Assembly: GCA_964016875.1 (NCBI GenBank)
Contig: OZ024725.1
Coordinates: 44,663,427-44,727,426, forward strand
From: Fallopia convolvulus
Lineage: Eukaryota; Streptophyta; Magnoliopsida; Caryophyllales; Polygonaceae
Length of the DNA stretch: 64,000 nt
Reading direction: 5' to 3'
Both the position numbers and the translations under genes were made by a program. The stretch's first letter is position 1, and each line of letters begins with the position of its first letter. Under the pieces are notes generated by a model, which had not been told where the DNA came from, searched no databases, and saw nothing but the letters and a program-made list of their open reading frames with translations. This document shows, piece by piece, positions 12,217 through 23,699 of the stretch.

Positions 12217-14160
12217 GGGTTAGGTTCAAGTAAGGAGCTTTTCTTTTACAGTAAATAGGGAGGAGATATTAGGATCGTTAGATCTAATATAATAAACGGT
12301 GATGATTTAATTGAATTTTTTTTAAAAGAATAATAAAAAACAGTAGCGTAATTATAGGGATATGGACTGGTTTAATTTTGAAAAAAAAAACAAATGTCAT
12401 AACCATATGAGATATTGTTCATTTCAGCATTGAAGTTGTTTAGATTAACGTGAAATATGAATGATGAGCATTTTGCAAGTTATTTATTTTGTTCATCCAT
12501 TAGTATATAATTGTTCACACAATTGTTTTACTTGTTCATTTCATAAATCGTTATTTGGAAAACTTCATTTATTATTGTTCATTCTAAAATATGTAGTTGT
12601 TCAATAGATCATGATAGTCGTTCAATTATAATGTCTATCAGCCTTCATTGATACTTGTTCATCATAAAATAAGTAGTTGTTTATCAACAACATACACCTT
12701 AGGGTTATGAAATGAACAAGTAAAACAATTAAATTTTAAGATTCCAAATAACGATTTATGAAATGAACAAGTAAAAGAATTGTGTGAACAATTATATACT
12801 AATGGATGAACAAAATAAATAAGGGAAGATAAGATCTAGTTGTTCATTCGTGAATAAGTAGTTGTTCATTGTTTGTCATTAATAAGTGTGAGATTGTAGC
12901 TGTTTATTCACGAATAAGTAGTTGTTCATTCACAATTAAGTGGTTGTTCATTCGCGAATAAGTAGTTGTTCATTATTTGTTATCAATAATTGTGAGATTG
13001 TAGTTGTTCATTCAAGAATAAGTAGTTGTTCATTCAAGAATAAGTACTTGTTCATTCACGAATAAGTAGTTGTTCAGTTGTAGAAAGACGTAAATGTTAT
13101 ATTGTTTGCATAAATTATTTGTTAATTTAAAATATAATACTTGTTCATAAGCAATACATTAATTGTTCGATATACAGTAGTGGAGAGAGAAAGTTTTCCA
13201 TCATCGCTTATATAGATGCCAGAGCCGTCTCGGGAATATAGGAGGCCCTGTTCAAAAAATTAATATTGGCCCCCTTATAATATAATTAATTAATATTGTG
13301 TTTAATAATTTTTAGATAGTATATATGCTTAATTTTGGTGGTTATATGAATTTATATCTTAGTAAATCATTAATCATTGATTAAATAGTTATATAAAAAT
13401 ATTGTTTTAAATAACAAAAAAATAAATAAAATGAAAATCATTTGCTTAAAATACTCACCCTAGTTTAAATACAAATAAATAAGTTTTAGAGAACATAGTG
13501 TTTAATTAGAAGTTGTTTAAGATAACTAAAAAGAAGCACATGAATGAATTAAAGTCTTTATTAAGCAAAAATATGAAAGGTAAATGAAATAGAAAGAATC
13601 TAATGAAGGAAAGATATATCGTTGAAAGATGAATAAAATATTTGAAACTGCACAACAATATGTAAAAATAAAAGAAAAGTAAAGAAAAAGGCACAAAATA
13701 AGAAAAGATTTGGGGCCAATACATCAAGAAAGTAAAAGGTGTATGTGTTGTGATTTATGAAACAGTACTCACAAATTTGCCCAAATTTTCTACCATTATA
13801 ATACCAAGCTTCTGATGAATATAACTTTTATATGTATAAGGGGCCCCAATCATTCGGAGGCCCTGTTACATTGCACCAGTTGAACCAGATGGTTAGACAA
13901 GCCTCATAAATGCGATGAAAATTAGAAAAGAGAAAACTAGATATGAACAATTTAGCTATAGAAAATCTTGTACAGTTATTAGCATTGATTTTTTTCCAAA
14001 ATTAAAATAACTATTATCCTAAAATTACTGTGATTGATTTGTACTTATTTATTAAATCAAAATTCAACAAATCCTATCCCTTAATTTTTTTTGTAATCTA
14101 ATGGATACAAAATCTTCTCACTATTTACCGTAAGAAGCCTCTTTACTTGAACCCAACCCT
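12217..14160. mobile_element. Long-TIR non-autonomous element with GTTCATT tandem repeats
   Basis: The left end GGGTTAGGTTCAAGTAAGG is the inverse of the right end, which reads CTTTACTTGAACCCAACCCT. The inverted similarity continues through the TTTACxGTAAATAG block. Both flanks are TATATATATA, so the insertion site is an AT repeat. From 12400 to 13150 the element holds many GTTCATT units, including AATAAGTAGTTGTTCATTC repeated five or six times. A further unrelated insert (about 13235-13870, bounded by GGAGGCCCTG at both ends) splits it. It encodes nothing. Confidence 0.65.
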
Positions 14161-14387
14161 ATATATATATAAAGTTTACTGATCATATTATTTATCTTTT
14201 ATATCATTCTAAATAATATTTATTAAACAATTATTTTACTATTAAAATAAATATATAATTAATAAAGCAAAATCCGTGCAGGGAAGCAGGGTAGTAAGAA
14301 ATCATGCTAGTGAGCATTCTATACATATATATGTATAGTAATTAATCATTATAATAATTTGGTTCTTTACAATGTTATTAATTGAGC

Positions 14388-16341
14388 TTATAACTTTTGC
14401 ATTTCAGTCAAGTTAGGACTCATAACATCTACTGCATTTTGATTGAACCTGTGATATCCATTTTGTGGCTCACTCCTACTCCTCTCACCTTTCCTCACCC
14501 GATGTTCTCTGGGTTGCCTCTCTTCTTCAAGTTCAACCTTGTCGGATTTCCTGTCGAACAAGGAATCTATGTGGCCACATTCTTGGTTGTACACCGTCTC
14601 TAAAATTTGAACGATTTGGCGCATTGCTGGCCTCACTTTGGGGCTACTGCTTAGGCATTGATAGGCTAAGTTGCCTACTCTCACCATGGCTTTTGTCGAG
14701 TATTGACCATCTATTCTTGAATCTAGAATCCGAGGCAACTTCTTGCTGTTGTTTAAGATTGGGCGACAGATTTCTACGAGATTGTGTTCTCGATGGGACC
14801 GGCTTTTCTCTAGCACTCTCCTTCCGATTAGGAGCTCTAGCAATACCGCCCCAAAGCTGTATATGTCACTCATTGCGGTTAAATGCCCTGCAATTTGTCA
14901 ATGTTTAATAATTAATTAGGTCAATCTCATCTTAGCTTTCAGATGTGGGATGGACATTCTAACTGACATCCAATTTTGTTTGTTATATGACGTACGTATA
15001 ATACCTACCTGTCATGATGTATTCAGGGGCAGCATATCCATAGGTGCCCATGACTCTTGTGGATACATGGGTTTGATCTCCCCTTGGCCCTTCCTTTGCC
15101 AGTCCAAAATCCGACAACTTTCCATTGAAGTTCTATATGTACATTATATATAGTACAAATTCGATCAGTTGCTAATTAATATGAAAACGTACAATTAAAG
15201 ATGTATATATAGAAGAGTAAGTTGTAAGTAATGGACCTCGTCTAATAAGACGTTGGCCGTCTTTAGATCGCGGTAGATGATGGGTTGCTCCAATCCATGG
15301 AGATAAGCGAGCCCTTTTGCAGCATCTAGCGCAACTTTTATTCTCCTTAACCAAGTCATCGTCGTAGAGCTTCCTATTATATATAACAATTAAAATAAGA
15401 TACATAATCGACATTAATAAAATAACTTATTTTAAGAGATATTTAGCAAATTTACTGCGAAAAAGATGTGTTTCAAGGCTGCCAGATGCCATATACTCAT
15501 AAACAAGCAATCTTTGGTCACCATCACAGCAATACCCAATAAGCTTCACAAGATTAGGGTAGCTAAGTTGTCCCAAGTAGTTCACTTCTGCCTGCAAATC
15601 AACCGTAAATTAAATATATATCGAGGATTAACGTCATGCATTAATTTAAAAAAAAAAAACTCAAAATAATTGAAGTACATAAATGGATGTGCAATTAAGT
15701 AAAGTACCAGCCACTCCCTGTCACCTTGGAAGCCATTGGGGTTAAGTTGCTTGATAGCGACATGGAGTGGCGGCTTAAACTTGGGTCTAATCGACTCGTC
15801 TAACACGCCCTTGTACACCACTCCGAATCCACCCTCTCCAAGTATGAGATCCGGGCGAAAGTGCTTTGTCGCCACCTTCAACTCATCAAACGTAAACACG
15901 TCCACGTTTTCGTACGCGTGGTACCCTTGCCTTAGCTCCTTCACATCCTTCACAATGTGCATTTGTTGATTGCTTGTGCCTCCATGACTTCTTAACATGT
16001 CTTGTTCTTCTCCATTCACCATCTCTTCTTTGCTTGGCATTCCATGAGTTTTTTTAGGGAGACCTTATTTAATTTTTACAACCATAATTAATTATATATG
16101 AAAATCACATTAATATCAAAAATCTAACCCATTATAGTATATGCTACAATAATCGTACAAATTAATTAAAAATAATGAAGAAATCAATACCTGGAGACTT
16201 TCTTGAATGATGGTGATGTTGATGATGATAACGAGTATCTTGATGTTGACGCCCATGTCTTTGTTGTTCATTTTCTTCTAGTTCTTGAGGGAATGCTTCG
16301 TCGTCGTCGTTGGGATCATTGGAATTGAAACAACGACCCAT
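14388..16341 (-). CDS. Receptor-like cytoplasmic kinase VII (PBL17-like), six exons
   Basis: Predicted Ser/Thr kinase of about 467 residues. Exons (plus coordinates, read right to left): 16191-16341, 15708-16063, 15456-15591, 15237-15373, 15009-15132, 14388-14887. All introns are GT-AG and the phases join without a break. Kinase hallmarks: glycine loop GEGGFGVVYKG, VAIKQL lysine, YRDLKTANVLLD catalytic loop (Tyr in place of His, usual in this subfamily), DFGLAKEGP and MGTYGYAAPEY. RLCK-VII members act at the plasma membrane below immune or growth receptors. I chose the ATG at 16341, giving MGRCF, a good N-myristoylation/palmitoylation start. An ATG at 16398 would add 19 residues and bury that motif. 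PBL17 resemblance is from recalled motif similarity; the exact orthologue is uncertain. Confidence 0.88.
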
Positions 16342-16396
16342 CATTCTCAAGCCACCACTCCATTTCCTGGCCTTCATCTTCTCCGAGTTCGACGTC

Positions 16397-16409
16397 ATAT
16401 ATATATATC
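16397..16409 (-). promoter_or_regulatory. Possible TATA tract of the kinase gene
   Basis: An ATATATATATAT run on the minus strand lies 56-68 bases upstream of the chosen kinase start and touches the alternative upstream ATG (16398). If it is the TATA box, transcription would begin between the two ATGs, which supports the downstream MGRCF start. This is inference from spacing only. Confidence 0.35.
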
Positions 16410-17082
16410 TCTCAGCCAGCCCCCGATTACATATAAATTATAGATATAATACGGTGAGCAATTGAGAATTCAAATTCCAAAAGAGAAGAGTGTTACGACC
16501 ACATGAAACGTGATTTCGTGGCCGATCTCATCTACCCCAGACATGAGTTGTATGTTGAATCTAGAGATATTTTGGTGGAATTTTCCTCAATCCCTCAAAA
16601 AAGCATTCATTTTCCCACTTTGGAAAAGGAAATGAATTACGGATCGGCCGGGCAAGAAGGAAGAATGGAAGGGAGAAAAAAAGGAGAGGGAGAAACATTA
16701 ATTTGGAACAAACAAATTAAGGGTCTTTAATGGATAATGCTTCATTATGTGCTAAAATGTGTGACAACATAAAATGAGTGAAAATTGTCAAAGATGCCAA
16801 TGGGATGCTAAAAAAAAATACGATTTCAGTAATCCTATCCCATCTATTTTTTAAGATATGAATCCATCAATTGACCTGTTTGTCTTTAACAAAATCAGAA
16901 ATTCGGCAATCCTAAACTTTTTACTTTTTTGGATAGTACACTGAAAAAAACAAAGAAATTTTGACTGTAAGATTTTCCATAGGATTTTTTACTGTAACTC
17001 AAATTTCTTTTTTCTTTTTAATTCCAAAACTGTAATTTATTTCAACTTGGAAATTTGTAGAAGTAAAGGCATGACTTGCTTA
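16410..17082. other. Kinase upstream region and intergenic sequence
   Basis: No gene is supported. A 75-codon plus-strand ORF at 16503-16730 has no recognisable motif and overlaps the presumed kinase promoter. The remainder is AT-rich. Confidence 0.4.
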
Positions 17083-17512
17083 TAGACCTGTCAATCGGGT
17101 CGGGTCGGGCAGGTTCGGGTTCAATTCGGTCATTTCGGGTGCGGGTTAAATTGGGTTCGGTTCCGTTATGGGTCAAGAGTCAATCGGGTCGGGTTGTAGC
17201 GAGTTTTCGGTCAAGTCGGGTTGACCAACGGGTCTAAAATATCTTTTTTTTATGATTATTAAAATCAGTTTTTAATTAAATAATAATTTTTAATCAAAAT
17301 ATATTATTTTCATTTATGTTAATAATAAAATATATTATAATTTTTAAAATAAAATTTAAAAATTCTATAAATATACTACATCGGTCAACCCAACGGGTTT
17401 CGGGTTCTATCGGGTTCGGTTGATTTCGGGTTCAAATTTTCGGGTCTTGACCCTAAAATTATCGAGCGGTTCGGGTCGGATTGGCGGGTTCAGTCAGCTT
17501 TTCACAGCTCTA
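17083..17512. mobile_element. hAT-superfamily MITE, complete, with 8-bp target duplication
   Basis: The element runs from TAGACCTGTCAA to TTCACAGCTCTA, an imperfect terminal inverted repeat of hAT type. It is flanked on both sides by the identical 8-mer CTTGCTTA (17075-17082 and 17513-17520), the target-duplication length of hAT elements. The interior is rich in CGGGTTCGGGTC words and non-coding. A second, truncated copy lies at 7655-8019. The perfect duplication indicates a relatively recent insertion. Confidence 0.88.
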
Positions 17513-17520
17513 CTTGCTTA

Positions 17521-17959
17521 TTAAACTTAAATTTCTTTCAATTTGGTTTTTTACTTGTATAACATATAAAATTTAACCTTCGTTTATTTGGTTATTGCTT
17601 AATTAATTCCGTATATAATATATGAAGTTTTGACAATATAACATTTTCCTATTGTTTGTTTGTTTGTTTGTTATTTATCTATAGATTTTTCTATTGTGGC
17701 ACACAATAAGAATTCTAATCTTGGTAAATTTGAATATTGTTTGTTAATTTTAATTTTTTTTAAAAAGGGTTCATTAATTCCAATTTAGGGAATAGTTTTG
17801 AAATAATTTTTCAAATTAATACTTTTATTGTGTGTCCATGGGCACACATTAGATGAACCGTTTATCTATATATATAATGGATGAAATTCTGACATGGTAA
17901 TTTAGTATATGCATGTAACTATTAGGCATTTACCTAGGAAACTGAATCAAATAAAAATG
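17521..17959. other. AT-rich intergenic sequence
   Basis: Nothing recognisable apart from a short TTTG tetranucleotide run near 17655-17672. Confidence 0.4.
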
Positions 17960-18735
17960 GAGTTTATCATAAAAACTAGAAATGAATCTAGACCCTCTGA
18001 TCAAAACACTAGAAATGAATCTAAGTCATCCGATTAAATTTTTTTAAAATTAATAAAAAATAATGTTTTTTTTAAAAAATTTCTACTTTTTTTAAAGTCT
18101 TTTTACGCATGTAAAATGATATAAATCGAATATGAACATAAGACCATAAAACGTGGACATGCAATACTAATATGTGAACGTATCTATATTATATGTGAAC
18201 GTATACTAAATTTTCTAAAGATAAAATGTAGTTATATGTGAACATCCTTTGTAATAATGTGAAAATGTGTATAAAATATGTGAACAAAATGTAAAATTTC
18301 AAGCACCGTGTTTTTGGATAAAACAAGAAAAAAAATAAAAAAATAAAATAAAAATGTAATTTTTATTTTTTTGTCAATTTTTTTAAGTCGTTAACGCATG
18401 TGTGATGATTTAAACGAACATGAACATATGACCATAAAACATGAACAAACAATGCTAATATGTGAACACAATTGCAATATATGTGAACATATTATAAAAT
18501 CTCTGAACTGAAAAAGTGATAATATGTGAACATGTCTTATAATAGTGTGAACATATACAAAAATATGGGAACGTAACGTAAAAAATCAAATGTCGTGTTT
18601 ATAATTTTTATAATTATATATATTTTTTATTTTTTTTATTTTTTTTATTTTTTGGTCAAAATTACTATTTTGCCCTTATCTTTTTTAATCATAGCCATCA
18701 ATTTTTCAAATCCTAGGGTCCTCATTTGTTTCTAG
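17960..18735. repeat. MITE-like segment rich in TATGTGAAC repeats
   Basis: Near the left end ACTAGAAATGAATCTA occurs twice. The right end reads, on the other strand, ACACTAGAAACAAATGAGGA, so the segment has partial inverted ends. Inside, TATGTGAAC or its variants occur more than ten times, interspersed with AT-rich sequence. It is structurally like the GTTCATT-rich elements at 4816 and 12217 but with a different repeated word. It adjoins an LTR relic on the right. Confidence 0.45.
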
Positions 18736-19170
18736 TGTTCATTATAAGGCTCATTGATGTGAACCCCGTTGGGAGATTCACGAGAGGATCGATCTTGGAC
18801 TCGTAAATGGTCTTCTCTTGCGAATTTGGATAGATTTGAGTCGAATTAACGACTAGACTTTGATGAGAAAAGAAGTTAAAGGATGAGAAGGTGCTCTCTT
18901 TTGAGGGAGAACGGAAGAATATGGGATGAGAAGAGAATTGGGTTGACGCCTTAACAAGATGGTCTGGAGAAAACTCGACAGCAATTTGGTATCTAAATTC
19001 AAGCGTAAGCAAAACAATGAGAGGCGTGCTCCTTTTATAGGGGAAAGAGGCGCGCCGAACCCTAGTAAACCCTAGCGGCGTGGACGAGTGAAGGGGGAGG
19101 CAAACATGCGGCCCAACCACTTGGCCCAAGCCCAAAACTCATAAAAAAAAGTAAAGACATAAGTAGCAAG
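18736..19170 (-). mobile_element. Ty3/gypsy LTR fragment
   Basis: Non-coding, LTR-like sequence in minus orientation with a TATA box (CTATAAAAGGAG, near 19035-19045) upstream of a pyrimidine-rich leader. It directly follows, on the minus strand, a pol C-terminal fragment at 19375-19635, as a 3' LTR should. Its far end is cut by the repeat at 17960-18735. Confidence 0.5.
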
Positions 19171-19700
19171 GTTTCGTGGAAATAGTTCTAAAAATGGCAA
19201 GAAATAAATATAGGTCACGGTGGCCTAGTCGCGAGTGTCGCGACAAGGCCGTGACAAGGCTGTGGCGCGCCAAGGGCGTGTCGCGACGCTGTCAAGCGCG
19301 CGGCACGGCGTCGGCGGTGCCGAGGCTGGTGCGCACTCGGACCTCGAGTGTCGAGGCCGAGGCGCGCTGGAACCTCAAGTTCCCACGCCGGGGTGGCCCA
19401 GCATGGCATGTGGCTCGGCGCTCGCGACTGGTACGGTGCCGAGAATGGGGTTCTCGACACTGCGGTGCGAGGCGTCGGTCTGGGGACTCGGCGCGCCTCC
19501 GATGGTGACGAGGCACGTGGAGAGGGGCGCGCCAGTGGTTGCGCCATGGCTTGCGATGGCGCGCGCGATGATGGACGAAGTGGCTCGGGTTATGGCCCGA
19601 GTCCTAGCTCGTGTGATCGGTCCATCGGAGCGCACGGCATGTCATCCTCGTCTTGGCTAGCCGTCCTGGTGGGGCTCACATCACTCATTTCCATGTGAAT
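19171..19700 (-). pseudogene. GC-rich Ty3/gypsy pol C-terminal fragment
   Basis: On the minus strand, MRSDGPITRARTRAITRA matches the polyprotein tail encoded in the LTRs of the complete element at 24783-31945 (SDGPVTRAKTRAIQ). The segment is much more GC-rich than its surroundings and has many GGCGCGCC and TCGCGAC words, so long ORFs appear in almost every frame by chance. It is a relic of a related but distinct gypsy element. Confidence 0.6.
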
Positions 19701-20183
19701 CAACCTCATTTACCCTGTGTATAAAATGTTGAAACTTTTATAATAATTGATTTGTAATTGAAAAATATATTTGTTTGTTTATTATTTCTATATAAGGAGT
19801 AATTTTGAAATTCTTTAATTGATTTGTTTTTATTATTTTAAGTTATATTTTGTTTTTTCATTTTACAAAAAAAAAATCATTTTCGTTTTTTTATTTATAA
19901 AACATGCAAAACTTTATTTTATAAGGAGAAAAATGAGACTTAAGGGTACAATGCGAAATTTTGTTAAAGTTTAGGGGTATCATTAAGAATACTTTTTTTC
20001 TTGGGCACCATCCGAAAAAGTAAAAAACTTATGGGTACCACTCAGAATTTCCCAAAATAATAACTATAATTGCTAAATTGAAATGTTAATTGTTAAGCCA
20101 AAACAAATTCTTGCCTTTGGGAATTTAGTCAGGCGATTAAGCATCCAATGGTAGTACTCAGAGGTCTCCAGTTCGACTCTCAT
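19701..20183. other. MITE right-end remnant and AT-rich sequence
   Basis: At 19930-20055 the sequence GGGTACAATG...GGGTACCACTCAGAATTTCCC is the inverted terminal block of the MULE-like MITE family seen complete at 32514-33387. The 20100-20183 stretch has a weak tRNA-like look, possibly a SINE head, which I could not confirm. Confidence 0.4.
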
Positions 20184-20510
20184 GGGCAATTCCGGTTGTT
20201 ACCCTCAAGTTTTTAGCTTTTCCTAATGGTGCCCTAAACAAAATAACTTATTCTGAGTGGTACCCTTGAACTTTTGTAAACGTTTGTCTGATGGCCTTAC
20301 TTGTAAATTCTAATTAGTTTATAACTAAATAAGTATATTTTCTAATAAAAATACATTATTTTATTTAATTAAATTAAAATCCACTTTTAATTTAATAACA
20401 ATTAAAATAAATCATAAAAATATTAAATTAAATTTTTTATTATATATATTTGTCAAGTAGATTTTATGTTGTATAATTCAAAATTTTTAAGTAAAAACAA
20501 AAAATATTAT

Positions 20511-21045
20511 TGTTAGTGCACAAAAAATCACCTTTATGCCCTAATTGAATAATTCTCTTAACTCGCCCTTTTATCTTCCGTTGCAAGCTCCTCTTCAACC
20601 TAGAACCTGCAAAACAATGCACGCATGGGGCGGGATCCCCCTAATCTACCTCCGATGCCTAAGTCAAAAGAGCAGTTTGTCGCTTGAACGTCAAGATAAA
20701 AGATAAGACTTGCTTGCAAGCTCAGCGAATATGAGAATGCTTACCATACATGGAAAATACATGTATTTATTGTGGAAGAAAGGGAGTAGGGGGTTGAATA
20801 TCCTCCCATAGGATCGGCCGCTATTTGCCTTGTTTCCCAAGCAAGCGATATCTTGCTCCCCAATCTACGCAGAAATTCTATCTTTCGACTAAGACAGAAT
20901 CTTCCACTATAACGATTCAATTACCATAATGAAGAAGGTAAAGGCTTACTAAAATAAATACCATATTTAAAGTAAAAGATAACATAATAAATAAAAATAC
21001 CTTTTGAGTGGAAAATAGGTAATTATTAAATTTTATCCGCTCACA
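20511..21045 (-). repeat. Element A 3' LTR
   Basis: This 535-bp LTR starts TGTTAGTGCAC and ends CCGCTCACA. The adjacent ATGCCCCACTT (21046-21056) is, on the minus strand, a purine-rich AAGTGGGGCAT tract suitable as the polypurine primer. It aligns along its length with 23700-24118 and 32000-32106. Confidence 0.78.
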
Positions 21046-21438
21046 AATGCCCCACTTAAATGTCAGTTGCGTTCGATAGCGTCGCAACTAAAACTCAATT
21101 ATTCTAGGATCTATTCAAAGTGGCCATGTGGATTAGTCGACGGGTCCCCTTAGCGCATTTATTTATTCGTATATTCGTATATTCGTACATTCATGAGTGA
21201 ATATCACGGGATCCTTTTCTCCTCTACATACGCGCATATGTAGAACTCCGTTAATGCGATGGATTAACGTTGCACTCTTTTTTATGCAAGACTCAAGCTA
21301 ATGCAAAAAACCAAGTTTTTATTAAAAATAAACATGAATGACATGATATTAAGGACAAAACTAATGAATGAAAAATAAAAACCTAAGGGCCTCATCAAAA
21401 CCATATGGGAAAAAGAGTGCCCTATTTACATGCATTTC

Positions 21439-21768
21439 CTAATTTTGTGATCCATGCGTAGAGAGGTGTATGGGTAACTGCGATCGCGACTGCATGGGCC
21501 GCGGTCGCTGTTCTACTCTAGAGAAGGAGGTATGTCTTTTGTGCTCGATGAACCCGCAGTCATGGTCTATGGATCCACGGTCATAGTTTTGCCTCAAAGA
21601 AGGAGCAAAGCTCTCTGAGCCAAATCCACGGTTGCGGCTATCGAGCCCGTGATCGCGGTTTCGCTCCTGGCCCTCAGTTCTTGACTCGTCCTCTACCCTT
21701 TGTAAAAATTCCATATTAGGACGAGTTTCCTTTGAGCACATGCGCGCTTCCAGCTGATTAGCCCACAC
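21439..21768 (-). pseudogene. Element A gag/linker segment with CGCGGTCG-type repeats
   Basis: A 109-codon stretch downstream of the protease-like piece. The DNA repeats variants of CCGCGGTCGC, CCACGGTCAT and CCGTGATCGCGG about six times in 200 bases. Related words recur in the gag leader at 23383-23455, so the repeat is dispersed in the element. No domain is recognised. Confidence 0.45.
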
Positions 21769-21981
21769 CCAGACCGTGGCGTCTTCGTCTCTAAACTAAA
21801 TCATTTGATGGATGGTTGATGGCACCACTCCCATCCCCCGAATCAATGGCCTACCCAAGATCAAATTGTGTGGGATAGGCACGTCGACTGTTATGAATTC
21901 GATTGCCAACTCGTTTTCTAAATAGGCCTTGGTCTTGTACATTCCAAGCGAGATTGTCAAATATCCTCCAAGTCGTGTGAG

Positions 21982-22236
21982 CTACATCTTGACCGGGATC
22001 AAGCCTTCATTCTTCTTTCCTAGGAGCCTGAAGACATCATAATACATTATATCAACCGAGCTCCCTGCATCCACTAATGCCCGACGCACCTTGAAACTCT
22101 TAAGCTCGACTGTGAGGACCAAGGGGTCGTTGTGCGGGACTTGGTCTGACACAAGAACCTTGTCCCGAAATACTAAGCCATTAACCGGGGGCACGAGCAA
22201 CAGCGGTGGTCGCGACTCAACATGTTGAACTGACAT
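21982..22236 (-). pseudogene. Element A aspartic-protease-like fragment
   Basis: The frame reads NDPLVLTVELKSFKVRRALV followed by DAGSSVDIMYYDVF. The retropepsin active-site block is normally D-T/N-G-S-S; here it is DAGSS, so the second active-site position is altered. Its position after gag is as expected. The frame ends at a stop just past the motif. Confidence 0.7.
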
Positions 22237-22828
22237 GATCTCTAGCTTGTGGCATGACTTCCAGAAATTGCTCCTAGATTCTCGTTCTTGTATGTTGTCG
22301 AGATTGTTTGGATGACCTCAATTTGCTTCTTTCTCGGCTCTCCCTTGTCCTTTGGTTCCTTTTTCTCATTGTACTCGCACAATTACCCTTTTGAACCAAC
22401 TCTTCAAGGAACTTCTTAAAGGATTCACAATACCCTATGGTACATGCAATACTTCCGGCTTTGGACGTCGTCCCCGGGGCACTCATCCCACGCGGGATAG
22501 CTCTCATGCTTGATGCGTAGTAGAATCCTATAGATCGGAAGGTTGAAGGTCGTGTAGACCGCTATAGCTTGCTCTCCTGATGAGTTTTTTTTACCCAAAG
22601 TTCCCGCTCAAGGAGCGATGTGACTATTGAGGTGGAGAGGGTGATTTCCCTTATTATTTTGTAGTTTGCTTCCTCTAAACGCACATATTGATGGACACGC
22701 TCTTGGAGCTTAGAAATAGTTAAAGGAAGACAAAGTGTCAACTCTTCCCTTAGCTTGCTCTCAAATGGAATAGCCCTCTTAAAGGCGGTGATGGCGGTCT
22801 TCCCGTTACAAACATCGATCTCGACATA

Positions 22829-23526
22829 TCACTCCATGAAGCGATTAGTGAAACGGAGTAAACTTTCACTCTTCTCTTTTCTAAGGCTGAAGAGTGTGTC
22901 TAAAGACACCGCATCCCGACTATTAGCTTTGTAGTGCCTCACGAATTCAGTAGCAAATTGGTCCCATGACCGAATCGATCTAGGTCTCAAGCTTTGGAAC
23001 CATTTTAACGTGCCCTTGTCAAGGCTTCCTGGAAACATCTTGCACATGGTTGCATCGTCGAACACCCATAACACCATCTTATTTGAGAAAGTAGCTATGT
23101 GGTTTACGGGGTCCAAATACCCATCATATAGAGCGAATAGTGGTGGTGAGAATTTTGCCGAAGGCTTGGTGCATTTTATGCTTCTATGGAATGGTGTCGA
23201 TGTCACCATAGCCAGCTTGTGCTCAACTTTCTCTTGAGCCGATTGCAAGGTTCCAGCTTACACTCTTAAGAGATGAAGCAACCTCCTTTCTGTGCGCCTT
23301 AGGGCTCGATTCTTTCCTTCACGCCTTTCATTGTTTTCGCTTTGACGTCGATCACATTGTCTTTTCTTCTCATTGCGGTCGCACATGCTTTCGCGGTGAT
23401 TGCTTCAGCCACGACCGTTGAGGGGACTACCGCGGTCGTGACCAGATTTAACGCGACTTCGTTGAGGGCTTCCTCGACCGAAGCGATTTCTACGATAGAT
23501 GGAATTCTCCGAGTTATGAGAGGTTG
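22829..23526 (-). pseudogene. Element A gag
   Basis: The core (23248-22829) reads PSAKFSPPLFALYDGYLDPV, then KMVLWVFDDATMCKMFPGSL, LKWFQSLRPRSIRSWDQFA and SLLRFTNRFME, which is the standard retrotransposon gag capsid block of Ty3/gypsy elements. The N-terminal part runs in another frame to about 23526, so at least one frameshift is present. Confidence 0.75.
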
Positions 23527-23681
23527 AGTCGCTGGACGGAGGACGGTCCGTGGCTTAGGACCTATTACGCGGGGTGACTCGTGTTACTCGCCCCTTCGTT
23601 GACCCCTAGGTTCTCTACGATCGCTCTCGTAGTCTACTTGCATCCCATCGGACCATAGCGGTTATAGCGAATTCGATAACG

Positions 23682-23699
23682 CTAACGGACGACACCAAC
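23682..23699 (-). promoter_or_regulatory. Element A primer binding site (degenerate)
   Basis: Next to the inner edge of the 5' LTR the minus strand reads TTGGTGTCGTCCGTTAGC, resembling the TGGCGCCGTCxGT type of primer site used by some plant Ty3/gypsy elements. The position, immediately inside the LTR, fits. The tRNA identity is uncertain. Confidence 0.45.

Noticed and set aside
12840..13075. Regularly spaced repeats resembling a CRISPR array
   Set aside because: The repeated AATAAGTAGTTGTTCATTC units have no unique spacers of constant length and lie within a plant foldback element. The genome is eukaryotic.
14255..14290. Helitron 3' end (CCGTGCAGGGAAGCAGGG)
   Set aside because: The hairpin arms do not pair well and no CTRR terminus follows; at most a degenerate relic.
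14465..14908. 147-codon plus-strand ORF antisense to the kinase
   Set aside because: It is a shadow of the kinase exon 6 coding strand, with no independent motif.
16503..16730. 75-codon ORF upstream of the kinase
   Set aside because: Short, unrecognised, and within the likely divergent promoter region.
19215..19660. Several overlapping ORFs of 74-141 codons on both strands
   Set aside because: The region is very GC-rich, so stops are rare in every frame. Only the SDGPITRARTRAI tail matches a known protein.
20105..20182. tRNA gene or SINE head
   Set aside because: A B-box-like AGTTCGACTCT is present, but no cloverleaf with paired acceptor arms can be drawn and the A box is poor.
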